A stretch of DNA of 64,000 nucleotides from Cocos nucifera (taxonomy: Eukaryota; Streptophyta; Magnoliopsida; Arecales; Arecaceae). The notes beneath the pieces are model-generated. The model was given only the letters and a program-made list of their open reading frames with translations. It had not been told where the DNA came from and did not search any database. Of the stretch, positions 12,922 to 25,214 are shown in pieces. Both the position numbers and the translations under genes were made by a program. The DNA lies in the NCBI GenBank assembly GCA_006176705.1, contig QRFJ01000775.1, positions 186,001 to 250,000 on the forward strand, given 5' to 3'. How positions within the stretch are numbered: the stretch's first letter is position 1; each line of letters starts with the position of its first letter.

Positions 12922-13823
12922 CTAACTGGATGCAGAAGAAATCATAAGTTTAGATTCAATAATGAGCATACCTTCAGAAGGATCTATCTTCTTCTTATTC
13001 TTTAGGATGGCCAGGTATGTGGGGCAATTCTGCTTCCAATGGCAATCAATATTATAATGAAAATACTTTTCTTTATCTGCAGCCTTCTTCTTTAGCTCTG
13101 CCTTTTTTTTCTTTTCACCTTTCACTTTCTACCTTTTTACAGACTTCTTCTTCTTTCCAGAAGACTTTCTCTTAAAAAAAATTCATTCCATAGCAAGTAC
13201 TGAGCCTTCAGAACCTTTCATAGAAAGCTCAGCAGTAACTAGCATATTCATAAGTTTAGCCAAAGTATTCTGAAGTTTATGCATATGGTAGTTCGTGATG
13301 AACTGCCCATATACATCAGTCAAGGATTGTAGAATTATATCATTCTGTAGTTTCTGCTCTAACTTCACTTCGAACTTCTTAAGCTCTTTCAAGTTCTTAA
13401 TCATTTTTAGATAATGATCTTGGACTGACTATCCATCACGTATTTTGGCCTTAAAAAATTATTTAGTGATCTGATATTTGGCTGCATGACTCTTTTCACC
13501 AAACAACTCTTACAGATAAGCCAACATTTGATGGACAGTCTTGATATCTTCATGTTGGAGCTGAAGCTCATCAAACATTGAGCCCAACATGTAGTATCTG
13601 ACCTTATTATCTTCATCCATCCATTTGTCAAGAGACGCTCTCTGTTCGATGGATGGATGGGCTGGTAAGGTGGGGAAATCCTGATCTAATACATGAGTTA
13701 ACTTCTCAAAATTCAAAATAATTTTAAAGTTTCAGAGCCAATCCTTATAATTGAGTTCGGTCAGTTTATAGGTGTCCAGGATGCGAGCTAGTGGGTTGGA
13801 TGTAGATATTTTTCTTTTTTCTA
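12922..13823 (-). pseudogene. Copia 1 gag, broken, start codon lost
   Basis: Aligns with copia 2 gag. The start codon of copia 2 (ATGTCTGCG) corresponds here to ATATCTACA at about 13823, so the ATG is lost. Open pieces are 13510-13716, 13183-13404 and 12922-13125. The zinc knuckle reads YFHYNIDCHWKQNC, with two of its three cysteines changed. A lysine-rich stretch precedes it, as in copia 2. Confidence 0.8.
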
Positions 13824-14959
13824 TAGAGAGTCAAAATTTCTAGTTAGATTTTATAATTAAGACTTGATCAATTCATTTAAAAATTTAATTTTTAAATAAA
13901 TTAGCTTCCACTATTTTTTTTGGATCCCTACATTTTCTCTGTAGAGATGTGAAAATCTCTACGATTAATGATTTCTAATGGGTGGTGCAGTCCCATCAAC
14001 TGACTCATCACCTCACCTAACAGTTATTGATGATGGGTTAGCCAATAAGTGAACAACTCTTGTCTAATGATTTTCTAATCATGGTGCACCCAGGCTTGGT
14101 CTCTAATTCATAAATCTCACCATGTCTGAAATATTGATCCACTCCTTAGTTAAGTCAGATCCATCATTTGCATAGATTGGATTTCTAATTGGATCTCTCA
14201 CCATATCCAGAATATTGAGCTCAATCCATCCTCCATCCCACAGCATCCAATGCCTAATAGACATGGTTGTATCTTTTTGGTGTAACTGAACCATTATGAC
14301 CATCCGAGAACAATCAACCTTAGAAAGGGCCCGCATATCTACAATGGTAGAAGACCTTAGACTTAATCTTTTCTTAGGGAGATTTGATTTAGGTCTCTTT
14401 AAACTTGACTTGACATGGTCATAACCATTATGACTAACCTAATGGCATGGGTTAGCTTGGATTATTAGCCACCTTAGATCAGGACTGAGCTAATAAATAT
14501 GGCCAGGTAAGTGAAATCGATGGAAGGAATATACTATTAACTCGATAAGAATGCATTCAAGTCGAGTAGCTTCCAATTAAAAATCAGTTAGTCATATCTG
14601 CCAAACTTACCTTAGACACCAAATTATTGAGTCAGAACCAATCGGATTAGCCTACAATTCAGACTCTAACCACTGAGCCTAATTAGGTCTTAACTTGATC
14701 GATCACTCATGTGACTCGACCTTGACCCAGACTTAATCCTATTAGGTTGGTCAATTTAAGCACTCTTGATCCCATCTAACCGACTCTTGATTCGGTTTGA
14801 TCAACCGCTAGACCTAATTTAGCTATCCAAGCCCGAATCCAATTTTATGAATATGTCTTAGATCTAAAAATTCTTAATTTTAGATCTAATATATTTTATA
14901 ATCTTAATTTTTAATTAAGTTTAGGATTCATAAATAAAATATGTAAATAAAATCTTAGA

Positions 14960-15135
14960 ATTTCAGGATCTAGGATTTTGCAGAAAATAAGTTTTTAATT
15001 TTTGATTAAGGACGAACACGCAGCACCCCTATACATCATAAGAACACCCCATCGAATGGAAAGAGAAGGCCTTTAAATCTTTCTTTGTTCTTATGACTGG
15101 ACGGCCAAGAAAAATGCCCTAATCAGAAACATGAT
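14960..15135 (-). other. Conserved leader hairpin, copy in copia 1
   Basis: Same nested inverted repeat as in copia 2 (see 31338-31462). Outer arms are near 15001-15008 (TGATTAAGG) and 15117-15126. Inner arms are CATAAGAAC near 15047-15055 and GTTCTTATG near 15089-15097. The inner arms are unchanged despite heavy decay of the copy. Confidence 0.65.
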
Positions 15136-15669
15136 GAATCTACAAAACTAGTTAGATCTACATCATATATCATATAAAAATTGATCTAACTTAAAAACAT
15201 ATTTTACATACATCTTATTATCATATCATACATATTTTTAGATCTAAATTATCTCATAATTATCTAAAAAATAAAATTTAAATTTGATCATATCAAATTA
15301 AATTTATTCAAGACAACTTTGTAGATCTATTCTACAACTAGTCGAAACATGCATCAATCATATCTCATATGAATTAAATAAATTTATTTTTTATTTTTTA
15401 GATCTAATTATAATATTTATAATATTAAAAAATAGTAAATAAATAGATCTAAAAATTATAACTAATTAAATTAAAATTATGATTATGCTAGACTACACAT
15501 AGAATAATTCTATTCCTAGTCTAGTCATGCATCTCATACATCTTAGATCTAGATTATTTAATTTTTTTAGTTTTTGATTTTAGATCTAATCATATCTAAT
15601 GTAATATCTAAAATCATCTAATTATTAGATTAAAAATATATTAAAATTAGATCTAATTAATTATAGGAA

Positions 15670-15687
15670 CCTGGCTCAGATACCAGT
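15670..15687 (-). other. Copia 1 primer binding site (tRNA-Met type)
   Basis: On the minus strand, ACTGGTATCTGAGCC directly follows the 5' LTR. It differs by one or two bases from the initiator tRNA-Met complement TGGTATCAGAGC that is intact in copia 2. Confidence 0.8.
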
Positions 15688-17964
15688 TGAAGGGGAAATC
15701 CTATTTTTCGGATTAGATTCGTTCAGATCTGATTGGATCAAGAGAAATATTTTAAAAAATTTTTTCTTAAATCCAAATCAGATTTGAGACTCTTCAGATC
15801 TAATTTTATAAATTTAATAAAATAAAATAAATTAAATCTAATTTAATTATACCTTGTTATGGGTAATCCTATTATCCTATGATGATCCCGATGTTTGTCT
15901 AAGGTTCTGGATGTAGCCACGCAAGTGCTTGGTCTCTACCGGTATCCACTCAAGCAAGATTTGGAGATCTTCTTCTTTTCAATCTTTCTTTCAAAAATTA
16001 GATCTAGATCTGATCTTGAAGGTCTTCAAAATAGCTTTTGAAGATCAGCCATTGTCTCTTGCAGCAGTGCTGCCTTCTTTCTTTTCTATCGCCTTTCTCT
16101 TGCTCGGATTGCACCAAACTTGCACCCAAAAAGTCTTGGATGTGGATAGGAGAGAGAACATGGAGGTGGCAAGGAGAGGAAGGGACAAAAGCTTTATGAC
16201 GTGGGCAAAGGGTAGAACCTCACAATCCTAGGCGCAGACAGGGTTTATATAGACCATGCTGCGCCATGCAGTGCCACATCATTCTGGCCAATCATGGCTC
16301 TTTACACAATCAGATCTAAATCTGATTGATGGAATGATATCATTTGATCCAATCAGATTAGAGTCTCTCACAAACCTCCTTAGGTGGTGCCAAGACTGAT
16401 CAAAGAAGACTCTTTGGCGCCACCCAAGTTGAAAGCATGAAGCAACCCAGAGTCCCATCTGTTTGGGACTCCAAGCATGATCCTCATGGGATACACGCCT
16501 CCCTAAGCATGCACCCCCTCCCTTTCTACTTTTTAGTAGGAGGATAAAGCCCCATGTTCTCTCCTATGGGTACATGACACATGGACAGATGTCTAAGTGT
16601 CAAAGATCAATGTTTGACCAAAGTTAAAGGACAAGATTTAGCAGGTGACGAAAAATGGCGGATATTATCTCAAATTTATCTCATAAATTAAGACAATCCT
16701 TTTCTGATTTAGACAAACTCTAGTCAGACTAAGTAAAGGTTTTTGAGTGAGCCTAAACATATTTGGCTCAGTCGAGACAAGCTTTAATGATTGTTGAAGG
16801 AGAACATTAGGCTCAATTGTGTGCTAGCATGATTTTCTTAAACCTAATTGAATCTTATTCAAATCAATTGAACTAGGTTAGTTTAATTGATAATATCCAA
16901 ATCCAAACCCTTATTTGTGTGATTCAGTTAGGTTTAGTTATGTATGGTAATGGGATACGTCGCGATCTCTATCATCGATATCATCGAAACACCTTTCAAT
17001 GGATTAGAACTTTTTTGATTCAGATAACTAGTATGATTGATCATCTAACTCATTCTAATTGCTCATAAAATTCACCTATGACATCTAGCAGCATATAGTG
17101 ACAACCCATCAGAACTGAAAATGAACCTCTTGGTGTAGTTATCTGTGTGATTAAATTCCTCTATCTTGAGCCCTGATGGGATTAGGGTTAAGGTGATCTT
17201 GTCAAACCCTAATTTTTATCATATGAATTAATCATTCGATTTAAGTCCAATGTAAAAATCCTAATAGAAACTCTTTCTAATATTTCACTCTACCATGGCC
17301 ATGGGCTTATGGACTTAATTCTCATGATCATCATAGGATTTCTCCACACCTACCGAGGTAGATAGATCCTCTATTGGTGCAATCTAATTCCTACAATGAA
17401 CATGCTATAGCCAACATATACCTTAGGATTTTGAATGGCCAGAAGACCGACTTATAGTGTAGTCAAACTATAACACCTTCAAGGTGAACTATCGATGCAC
17501 CTCAGATCAAAGAATCAGATACACCACTACAGCTTCGAGCCAGTCATCAACGAGAAGGTAGACTTCTTCATGACTGCTCGAGGTGGTCACGCTCAATGCC
17601 CTCATTCTTTAACGAGTATCTGTAGTCTCGCTCTGATGTCTCTATACCATAAACTCAAGACTCATCTATCCTAAAGAAGTGATCGTACACCAACCTTTTA
17701 GATCAATCGCCATCCTCATGATGATCCTTCGGTCAAGAGCATTTTATGAGTTAATAATAAAAATTCATGTCTTAAATTTTCAACTCTTGAAAATATGAAC
17801 TATCATTATCATTAACTCAAGGAATGTATCATAGACACTTTCAAATATACATTATGATAGAAAATAATCTATTTTATTATTTATAGTCAAAATTATAATT
17901 TTATTCTTAGATGTGTATTACAAGTGTCAACTAATTCTGACTTCTAGGGCACACATATCTAATA
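15688..17964 (-). repeat. Copia 1 5' LTR
   Basis: 2,277 bp. The start on the minus strand is mutated from TGTTAG to TATTAG. It ends CCCTTCA before the primer site. The TCAAG duplication follows at 17965-17969. Confidence 0.9.
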
Positions 17965-17969
17965 TCAAG

Positions 17970-18562
17970 ATGGTCTTGAGGTTGAAGGTTCCATCATAAC
18001 TCTCAAACTAAGAAAGTTTGAAGTTCGGCGGGACGGACTCCTACATGATCTAGGTGAAGAATGGAGGGTCGGTTTAGATATCATCATTATGGACAAGGGC
18101 AGCATGGTGGAGCTCTTTGATCCACCAATTCATCTCCATAAGCTTCTAATCAATAATATCATCTCAATCATGAATCTCAAAGGATGGCTAGCTCGATAGA
18201 GGTAGAGACATTCTGGGGGTAGAGTCATGCTCAGAATAGGAGCTCTCCGCTTTCTGTTTTCTCTTTCTAGGTATCACTGGCTGACTCCTCCTGGTAGGCA
18301 TCCCTTATGCCAGATCTTGACTTTCTAGCGATAGCCTTTCTGATGGTGCCAGCATTGAAACCCGCTGCATGGCCTACACTACTTTCGTGAGACCTCTCAC
18401 CTACTGTAGCAATAGGTTGAACTACTCCATACCCACCATTGTTGTCGGCGGAGGAGGTTGAGGTGCAGGCGATCGGGCTAGGATGGGCTAATCTACTAAT
18501 TTTGAGTTGGATCTGGTAGTAGAGACGATGGATCATTAGGAAAGAGCTTTCCTAAGCAGCAT
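17970..18562 (-). pseudogene. Gypsy A gag, N-terminal third
   Basis: The minus strand gives MEFNLLLQ-like and LAPSERLSLESQDLA segments, then ending beside copia 1 the box FKLSFESYDGTFN (allowing one stop). FESYDGT(S)DP-DHLEAF is the well-known start of the gag domain in Tat-type elements. The continuation LEAFQTLM lies at 7557 across copia 1. Stops break the frame. A possible start ATG is at 18560-18562, but this choice is weak. Confidence 0.65.
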
Positions 18563-18679
18563 CTTGCTAGAGCAAAAGAAGAATCAAAGAAGAAAGAGTG
18601 GAAAAAGAGAGGAAGAAGAACTTGACTTGGTACTCCTTTTAGAATAAGGGCTCAAACTTTCTTTCTTTAGCACTAATCC

Positions 18680-19889
18680 TGTTGCTACGAAAAATGATTG
18701 ATCGTCGGAGTTCACTGGAGTTGGAGGAGATGATCTTGTCAACGAGACTTGCAAGGCAAAGTTCAGACCAGAGATGGATGGCTCCGATGTGGATCCTCCG
18801 ACGATCAAGTTAGCTTCATAGCCAACAAGAATGGAGTACGTAGGAGAATAGAGTAGAGAGGAGAGCTTAGAGAGAACAACGTATCTAGAGGGTCCCTTAT
18901 ATAGATGAAACTTGTAACAAAATGATAGTAACAGTCATAACAGAATGTCAGAAGACTGTTTGAGCCACTTGAAATTGGTTACAGAGAGTGGGCTATCATT
19001 TATCGTGACTTGCTGATGGTTAGATTTTATTTGCTGAAGTTTGGATGGAAGATCAAAGGCTTCTGAGCCTGATAGCGAGCTGTTCATGTTGGGATTGAAA
19101 ACTTGAAGTCATGCTAATCGAGCTTGAAGGTTGGCTTCTAAGTAGCGAATGATGGACTCACAATTGGGTTCTGAGTTTGGATCCTATTGGTGTTGTCTTG
19201 ACTGCTCTTGGAAGTTTGGCTGCTTTCAAGATTGGTTGAAGGTGGATATAAATGCTCTGGTTTGGAGGGCTAGAGGTTTGAAAGAATGGCAGGTCCTTTA
19301 ATTAGGACTGCAGCCATGCTTTCTGAAGGAAGTTCAATGAATATCTAAGATCAATTCGAAGCTCGGATGAAGGAATACTGAGATCCATTCCTTGCATAAT
19401 GACTACTGCTTCTTCCGGATTGAAGGTCGAATTTATACTAATGGCAAAAGCCTCTTGTTGACTCAAGTTCATCTATCTGAAGTCCATGATGTGAGATTGG
19501 CAAGATCTACTATTTGTAGAGGGAAGTAGAGGAATTTGGCTGCCTTCAAGGTTGGCCGCTAGTCAAGATCATGCAATATTGGACTTCTGGGCAACTGCTA
19601 TTCATTCTAGAATAGGGATCGAAACTAGTAGTATTTATTGTTCAAGTTTATCTAGCTAAAGTCCATAATGTGGTTTGGCAAGATCTATTGTTATCAAAAG
19701 AAAATTGGAAGAATTGTCATTGAGAATGTCGATCGGTGCGTAAGATCTGAAGGTCAATATTCTGAAATCTACCTGGATCAGGAAATCAACTTAGCTGAGG
19801 TTCGGACTTAGTCGTCACAACTACAGATGGCACTATATCAAGGTTGGACATCCAACTGAACTTCGACAAGGGTTATTTTACCCCCAACA
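18680..19889 (-). repeat. Gypsy A 5' LTR
   Basis: On the minus strand it begins TGTTGGGGGTAAAATAACCC and ends GTAGCAACA. It is followed by the primer-site region GGATTAGTGCTAAAGAAAG, which aligns with GATTGGCGCTGGAAGAAGG of gypsy B. Length is 1,210 bp. A TATATAAG box on the minus strand lies near 18897-18905. The flank beyond the LTR is CATCT (19890-19894). The partner duplication is not in the window. Confidence 0.75.
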
Positions 19890-19894
19890 CATCT

Positions 19895-20690
19895 ATTAAG
19901 ATTATTATAAGGTTTGTTCATGTGATAGATTGATTAAATCATAAGCCGTTGATATTTTTAGCAAAAAATTTGATATTCTTGTTTAAAATTAAGATATTAA
20001 TTTTAATTATTAAAAAAATAATTTTGATTTTGATCAATATTTATGGTATTGACATTTTCTTTATGAAACTATTTAATGATGAAATTAAATTAAAAATTAA
20101 AATATCGAAAGAGTTCAAGGATGAGATTAAAGCAATGAATTTTTAACTTTGGAAAGCAAGGATGAGAAAAAATATTTTAGATTCTCGACTGGTTCAGATA
20201 TCACTATGTGATTTATATTTATAGGATCTCTTATCTTGTGCTAAGTTAAATTATAGCATATGAATTTAAAGTTAGTGGGCCATCGATTCTCAATTTAGAA
20301 TAAGAAATATTTTGGTGTGGATCTTTTTCTTGCTAAATTTGAAGTTTGTACACTTTCAATCATTATCATTTCTCTCTCTAACCATAAAAAATTGAGGTTA
20401 TCTATTGATATTGAAAATTTTACTTTAAGAAATGGATTGGAGTCATTAGCAATCTAATATTATGATGCATCAATTTATTAAGAGTAATTGATGTTTTGAC
20501 AAAGAAACTTAATATTCTTATTTAGAATTAAGATATTGATTTTCTTTCATTTATGAGAGATGGGCTCAATTTTGACTATCTATAAGAAGAATCAAGTCTT
20601 GAGGTATTAAATCTTATTCTCTTGCTGAGATCTACAAAGAAAAATAAAATAATAGAATATATTGAAACTTAGAAATGAGATCGTGATTAT
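19895..20690 (+). other. AT-rich stretch, probable decayed gypsy C pol
   Basis: No intact frame. Because the stretch runs into the gypsy C 3' end at 20690-20759 it is probably the worn pol 3' region of that element. I could not align a named domain with confidence. Confidence 0.35.
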
Positions 20691-21150
20691 GAAATCCAAA
20701 AGTTTAAAGACCTTTCATAAAAAATTTCAAGGATGAAATTTTTTTTTTTAGAGGGAAGAATGTAATACCCCAGCCCATCAAAGCACAATGGCCCAAATTT
20801 TTTATTGCACAAATTTTAAAGCAAGATTTAAAAAAATAAATAAAATTTGGTTAGCACATGTTTGGTGGGAAGAACTGGACTCCCAATGGGAGTCCTCTTC
20901 GACACGGTCTCCTGACAAAATTGGAAGATGGGGAGGATTCGGACTCCTCCCCAAGCCCTCTTCAGAAAGAGACCAAGCCTCCCTTAAACCCCATGAACTC
21001 CAGTCACCATTCATCGTCGGAAAGAAGCTGTTTTCCTCTTCACTGACTTATCGGATTTCAATCTTAATGATGTCAAAAAAGTTAGGTAACACACAAGCAA
21101 ACTTTGATTGACCCATCTTTCGATTTTCCTTAGTCATGGGATCATGGATT
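20690..21150 (+). mobile_element. Gypsy C (chromovirus-like) 3' end and start of 3' LTR
   Basis: At 20728-20759 the phrase TTCAAGGATGAAATTTTTTTT, then AGAGGGAAGAA, stands just before TGTAATACCCC (from 20760). A final 'F-x-D-E/GRNFF' codon run, a purine tract and an LTR starting TGTAATACCCC are the usual 3' end of Del/Tekay-type chromovirus gypsy elements in plants. The LTR is interrupted by CACTA B and may continue after 26798. No end or TSD could be fixed. Confidence 0.55.
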
Positions 21151-21184
21151 CCAGCTGGCAATAACCAGATTTTTAGTAGAAACA

Positions 21185-21510
21185 CCGAACCGCTATCGTA
21201 GCCCAAAAAGTTGCTATCATAGGCTATGGCAGCGATTTTCTAACTACTGCTATTACGACCGTCACCATAGCTCTATGGCATCGATTGTTAGAACCACTGC
21301 AATAGATCAACCTATAGCAGTGGTTATGTAATCGCTGTCATAGGTTATCTATAGCAGCGGTTACATAACTGCTATCATAGATAATCTATAGTAACGATTT
21401 CTTAACCACTGTCATAGATCTAATACAGCGATTGACACCGTTTACACCAGAAACCTATGACAGCGGTTGGCACGAATATGGCAGCAGTTATAAAACCACT
21501 ATCATAGATC
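21185..21510. repeat. CACTA B left subterminal repeats
   Basis: Roughly ten alternating direct and inverted copies of a motif around CTATGGCAGCGATTTT / ACCGCTGTCATAG. Such motifs are transposase binding sites in known CACTA elements. Confidence 0.75.
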
Positions 21511-21672
21511 TTGAATAATTAAAAAAATAAAATTTTTATTTTTTTATATATTTTACCTGATAAATATAGATAAATAATAAAAAAATATAATAAATATAAA
21601 AATTATTCTAAAATGCTAAAATTTTATTATCGAATAAAATTTATTATAATATTTTTTAAAAAAATAAATACA

Positions 21673-23430
21673 TCAAAAGTCTCCTAAATTTACATCATTA
21701 TCATCATCATCATCACTGAGAGCCAGAGTCGGAGCTGGAGCTGGAGTCAGAGCCAGAGCCGGAGCTAGAATGCGGGCCAACATATCCTCGAAGTTCGTAA
21801 CTCCAAAATACGTACTGAGCATCGATATTATGTCTCTCATGATGCCCTCTAAATGAGATGCACGCTCCTCAGCCCGATCTGCCCGCATCGCAGCATGATC
21901 TGCCCGTGCCAACGCCTCCTCAAGCTCCTTCCAACTGACGACACCGAAAGTCTATCAGAAGATGCTCGCCATGGATCAGTAGCTCGTTGGCATGTATCCA
22001 GGCCTGCATCGGATCCTCCCAAAGTGCTCAGGCCCCAAGACCTAAGATAGATGGTCATGGAGCCCAGAGATATTCGGGCCCTCGCTCGCGAGTGCATCTA
22101 ACTGATCCTTTAATTATAAATTAAAATAAAATTATATAAGAAATGCTATAATACTAATCATATATACTAATATATTTAATACTTACAAAAATACGTTCGA
22201 TCGCGGCATTCATCGGTCTGTCCGTCTTGTCTGTGCAGTTGGATCGAAAGATCTCACTATGGCTGGGCATCACTCCATCTCTCATCAGCTATAATAAAGA
22301 ATAAATTTATCAAAAAGATGATAAAAAATATGAATTTAAATTATCTAGTAAGATTTAAAATTAATTATCTCTCTATGCATATGACTGGCCATAAACTCGC
22401 GGCCTAGAGTGTGCGTATACTCCTAGACTGCACGATTCTTTCGATTCTGACGAAAGGTAGCCTAACAAGTATTCAAATAAATAATAAATATTTAAAAAAT
22501 ATTTAAATAAAATTTTAAGCATATTAAAAAATTTAAAAGTTAGAAATTTTACCTCAAACTCCTAGCTCCTCCAGTGTCTAACCATCCTCTCCCACTAACT
22601 CGGAGGATAGTCTTGTATCCAGGGAACAAGCTCCTCCGGAGTGTCTCATCAGTACTTGAGCCATCCTCTATGGAGCTTGATCTTGTAACTCTAGTACAAC
22701 TCTCTAATCTTCTTCAGTTGGATATCTCGAGCCCTCTCATGATCGAAGAAGTCATACCTCCTCTATATAAATTTATCAAAAATCAGTTATAAAATTATTC
22801 TAATGAAATATATATAGTGTAAACATATAAAATATATAAATATAACTAAGATACACATACTTACCCATATCGCCTTCCATACCCAGTCTCTGACGGCAGC
22901 ATCCATCAAACGCTAGTCTCTGGACTCTACGAGAATGATATTCGACCACCTCACAAGCACTCCAAAAAAGGAATGCATCTTTCATGCGGTCTCCCCTATC
23001 GGCCTTCCCTCCACATCATAATAGACCATCACCTGATGCTGGTGGTTCCACATGTGTGCCATACATGTGGGACTGCAAAATATCTAGCTGAATGATACAC
23101 CTGCAATGCAAATACGTTATGCAAATATATAAGTATACAAATACTATATAAAAAATAAAATTATGCTAATATAATAAAAATATATACTCAGATGCCTACG
23201 TAGTAGCATGTGCCTTAGATATGAGCGACGGTAGAGGCTCAGCTGCTGGTGGAGTAGATGCCACCAGTGGAGTAGATACCATCGATGGAGTAGATGCCGG
23301 CAGTGGAGGTCCTTAAGCAGTCGATGTCGAGGTGGACGAAGTATGCTCCAACTGCTCCTCGGATGCTGAACTGCACGTAACTCACCGAGAGGCAGGGGTG
23401 AAAGCTAGATGGTATTTCGGTGCCATCGTG
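21673..23430 (-). pseudogene. CACTA transposase-associated protein (Transposase_24 type), broken
   Basis: The minus strand gives exon-like blocks. N-terminal MAPKYHLAFTPAS near 23425. VLVRWSNIILVESRD and MDAAVRDWVWKAIW near 22860-22960. RYDFFDHERARDIQLKKI near 22700-22765. PEELVPWIQDYPPS, then WERMVRHWRS near 22570-22640. RQNRKNRAV, then EYTHTLGREFMASHMHRE near 22380-22450. LMRDGVMPSHSEIFRSNC near 22220-22290. LGPEHFGRIRCRPGYMPTSY near 21980-22050. A helical C-terminus ends at 21673 (ALARADHAAMRADRAEERAS and an Asp-rich tail). The order and the PEEW/HT-G-SFA-like boxes match PF03004, the plant En/Spm accessory transposase. Stops such as those in the RYDFF block make it inactive. Introns with AT-rich sequence separate the blocks. 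Confidence 0.75.
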
Positions 23431-23539
23431 ATCTACAACGTTAATGAACATTAATCAATATAACATCATGACATATCAAATTTTATTCACTCAAAAGTCG
23501 AGTCGGCTCCATGCCTGAGACAGTCGGCTCCATGCTTAA

Positions 23540-23859
23540 GACATTTGGCTAGGATCCTCTGCCAGCCAGCTCAATCATGGCTCGAGCTGACTCGACTGCA
23601 TATTCAAGCCGACTTGACTGTGTGCTATCCCCTCAATCACTCCCTCTCTTTCTCTCTTGATCTCTCTCGTCGGCGATGGTGGCGAGGTCGAACCCCTCCC
23701 TCCCAGCTTTTTCATCTCTCGATCTTCCTCTCTCCCTCTCTCGATCTTCCTTGTCGACGAGGCTGGACCCCATCCCTCCCTCTCTCACTCTCTCGATCTT
23801 CCTCGCTCGCAAGACCGGACCCCATCCCTCCCAGTGATGCCGGTGAGGCTAGACCCCCT

Positions 23860-23892
<33 letters not shown>

Positions 23893-24000
23893 GATCTCCC
23901 ACTCTCCCTCTCTCGATCTTCCTCGCCGATGAGGCCGGACCCCCGCCCTCCCAATGATGGCAGCGAGGTCGGATCCCTCTCTTTCTCTCTCAAGTACAGA
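23540..24000. repeat. CT-rich minisatellite with (TC)n microsatellite
   Basis: Repeated CCTCCCTCTCTC...GATCTTCCTCG...GAGGCCGGACCCC units of about 60-75 bp, with a pure (TC)n run at about 23866-23892. Open frames on both strands (Ser/Leu/Pro or Arg/Glu rich) are low-complexity shadows. Confidence 0.7.
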
Positions 24001-24399
24001 TCCATCAGATATTCGGATTCAAATTTAGTATCTGTAATTAAAATTGAATCCAAATTTGAATATCTAAGTTTCGATCCGAATCCAATCCACTGATAGATCT
24101 AGTCTACAACCACCGCCACGGCATGGCCCAAGGCTACCACCACGGCACGATCCAAAAACTATGGCATGTAGATAATTATAATATTTATAATAAATATTTA
24201 TAATATTTATTATAAATATTTTATAAATTATTATAAATATATATAATTAATAAATAATACTATAAAATTAAAAAAAATTATACCTATGGCAATAGAGAGC
24301 GGATCATACCGAAAGCTCCAAGGGTCGCCAATGATGATGCTAAAGGAGGACAACGGCATTAGAGGTAATCTACGAAATAAAAGCAAGATAGTGAGATAG

Positions 24400-25190
24400 A
24401 AAAGAGAAAAAAAAGAGAAAAAAGAGAGAAACCAAGGGCGACCGAGGATGGGGCTAGGGGAGGGAGCATAGTGATGAGGAGGCCGAAGGAGGCTTCACAC
24501 TCGACCAGAGGAGGGTCAGAATGGTGGTGGTGGTGGTAGAGGGGTGGGGTTTCACAGGAGCCGAAGGAGGGTGGAGGGGGCTCATTGGAGGAGGGGTTTG
24601 GTATCGCACCGGGGCCAGAAGAGGATAGAATATGAGGAAGGGATTTCACGGGAGGTCGACGGAGGGTCAAGGATGGATGGAGGTTCGCCAGAGGGGGAGT
24701 TTCACAGGGGGCGAGGGAGGATCGGATGGGGTTCACCAGAGAGAGGGTTCGCTAGGGATCGAGGGACGATCGGATGGAGGGGTGAGGGGTGGGGTTTCAC
24801 GAGGGGGCGAGCGAGGGTGGAGGGGGTTTGCCAGAGAGGGGGGGTTTCGTGGGGGGTCGACGGAGGGTCGAATGGGGATTTGCCAGAGGAGGGGTTTTGC
24901 TGGAGACCGACGGAGGGTTGGATGAAAGGGTGGGGGGTGGCGGATGGTGGGGAGGGACGGCCAGGGATGTGGGGGCCAGAGAGGGAGGGGAAAGGAGGGG
25001 CGGCATCGGTCGATAGGGAAGGAGGGGCGGCACCGGTCGTGGGGGAGGAAGGGCGATGTCGACCGGGGGAAGGATTGTCGACGTCGATCGAGGGGGTAGG
25101 AGGGGCGACGTCGGTCGGGCGAAGGAGCCTCACTGGCGATGAAGAGGAGGGAGAGAGAAAGAGCGAGAGAGATCGAGCATGCACGAAAGG
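24400..25190. repeat. G-rich minisatellite core of CACTA B
   Basis: About 0.8 kb with strong G excess on the plus strand. Units are of the type GGGTTTCACGAGGGGGCGAG and GAGGGTGGAGGGGGTT. The open frame at 24544-25215 (223 codons) and its minus-strand shadow at 24702-25184 have repetitive Gly/Arg or Pro/Ser composition and no recognisable domain, so I do not call a gene. Similar phrases occur in the core of the hAT element at 51240-51900. Confidence 0.75.
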
Positions 25191-25214
25191 AAAGAAAAAA
25201 TTTAGAGATTTTTA

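Larger units (their letters stand above)
7558..17964 (-). mobile_element. Ty1/copia element 1, full length but decayed, minus strand
   Basis: LTRs at 7558-9849 and 15688-17964 surround a gag-pol remnant. The 5-bp target duplication TCAAG stands at 7553-7557 and 17965-17969. The element belongs to the same family as copia 2 and copia 3: LTR ends, leader and proteins align throughout. The two LTRs differ at many sites (roughly 8-10% by eye), so the insertion is much older than copia 2. It is inserted in gypsy A gag. Confidence 0.9.
3584..19889 (-). mobile_element. Ty3/gypsy element A (Tat type), minus strand, nested and truncated
   Basis: Read from right to left: 5' LTR (18680-19889), primer site region, gag (17970-18562 continuing at 6700-7557), aspartic protease, reverse transcriptase, RNase H, a second 'archaeal-type' RNase H and the integrase zinc region. 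The second RNase H and the gag style point to the Tat/Ogre-Retand group. Copia 1 (7558-17964) splits gag, and CACTA A cuts integrase. All frames carry stops, so this is an old copy. The 3' LTR is not in the window. Confidence 0.8.
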
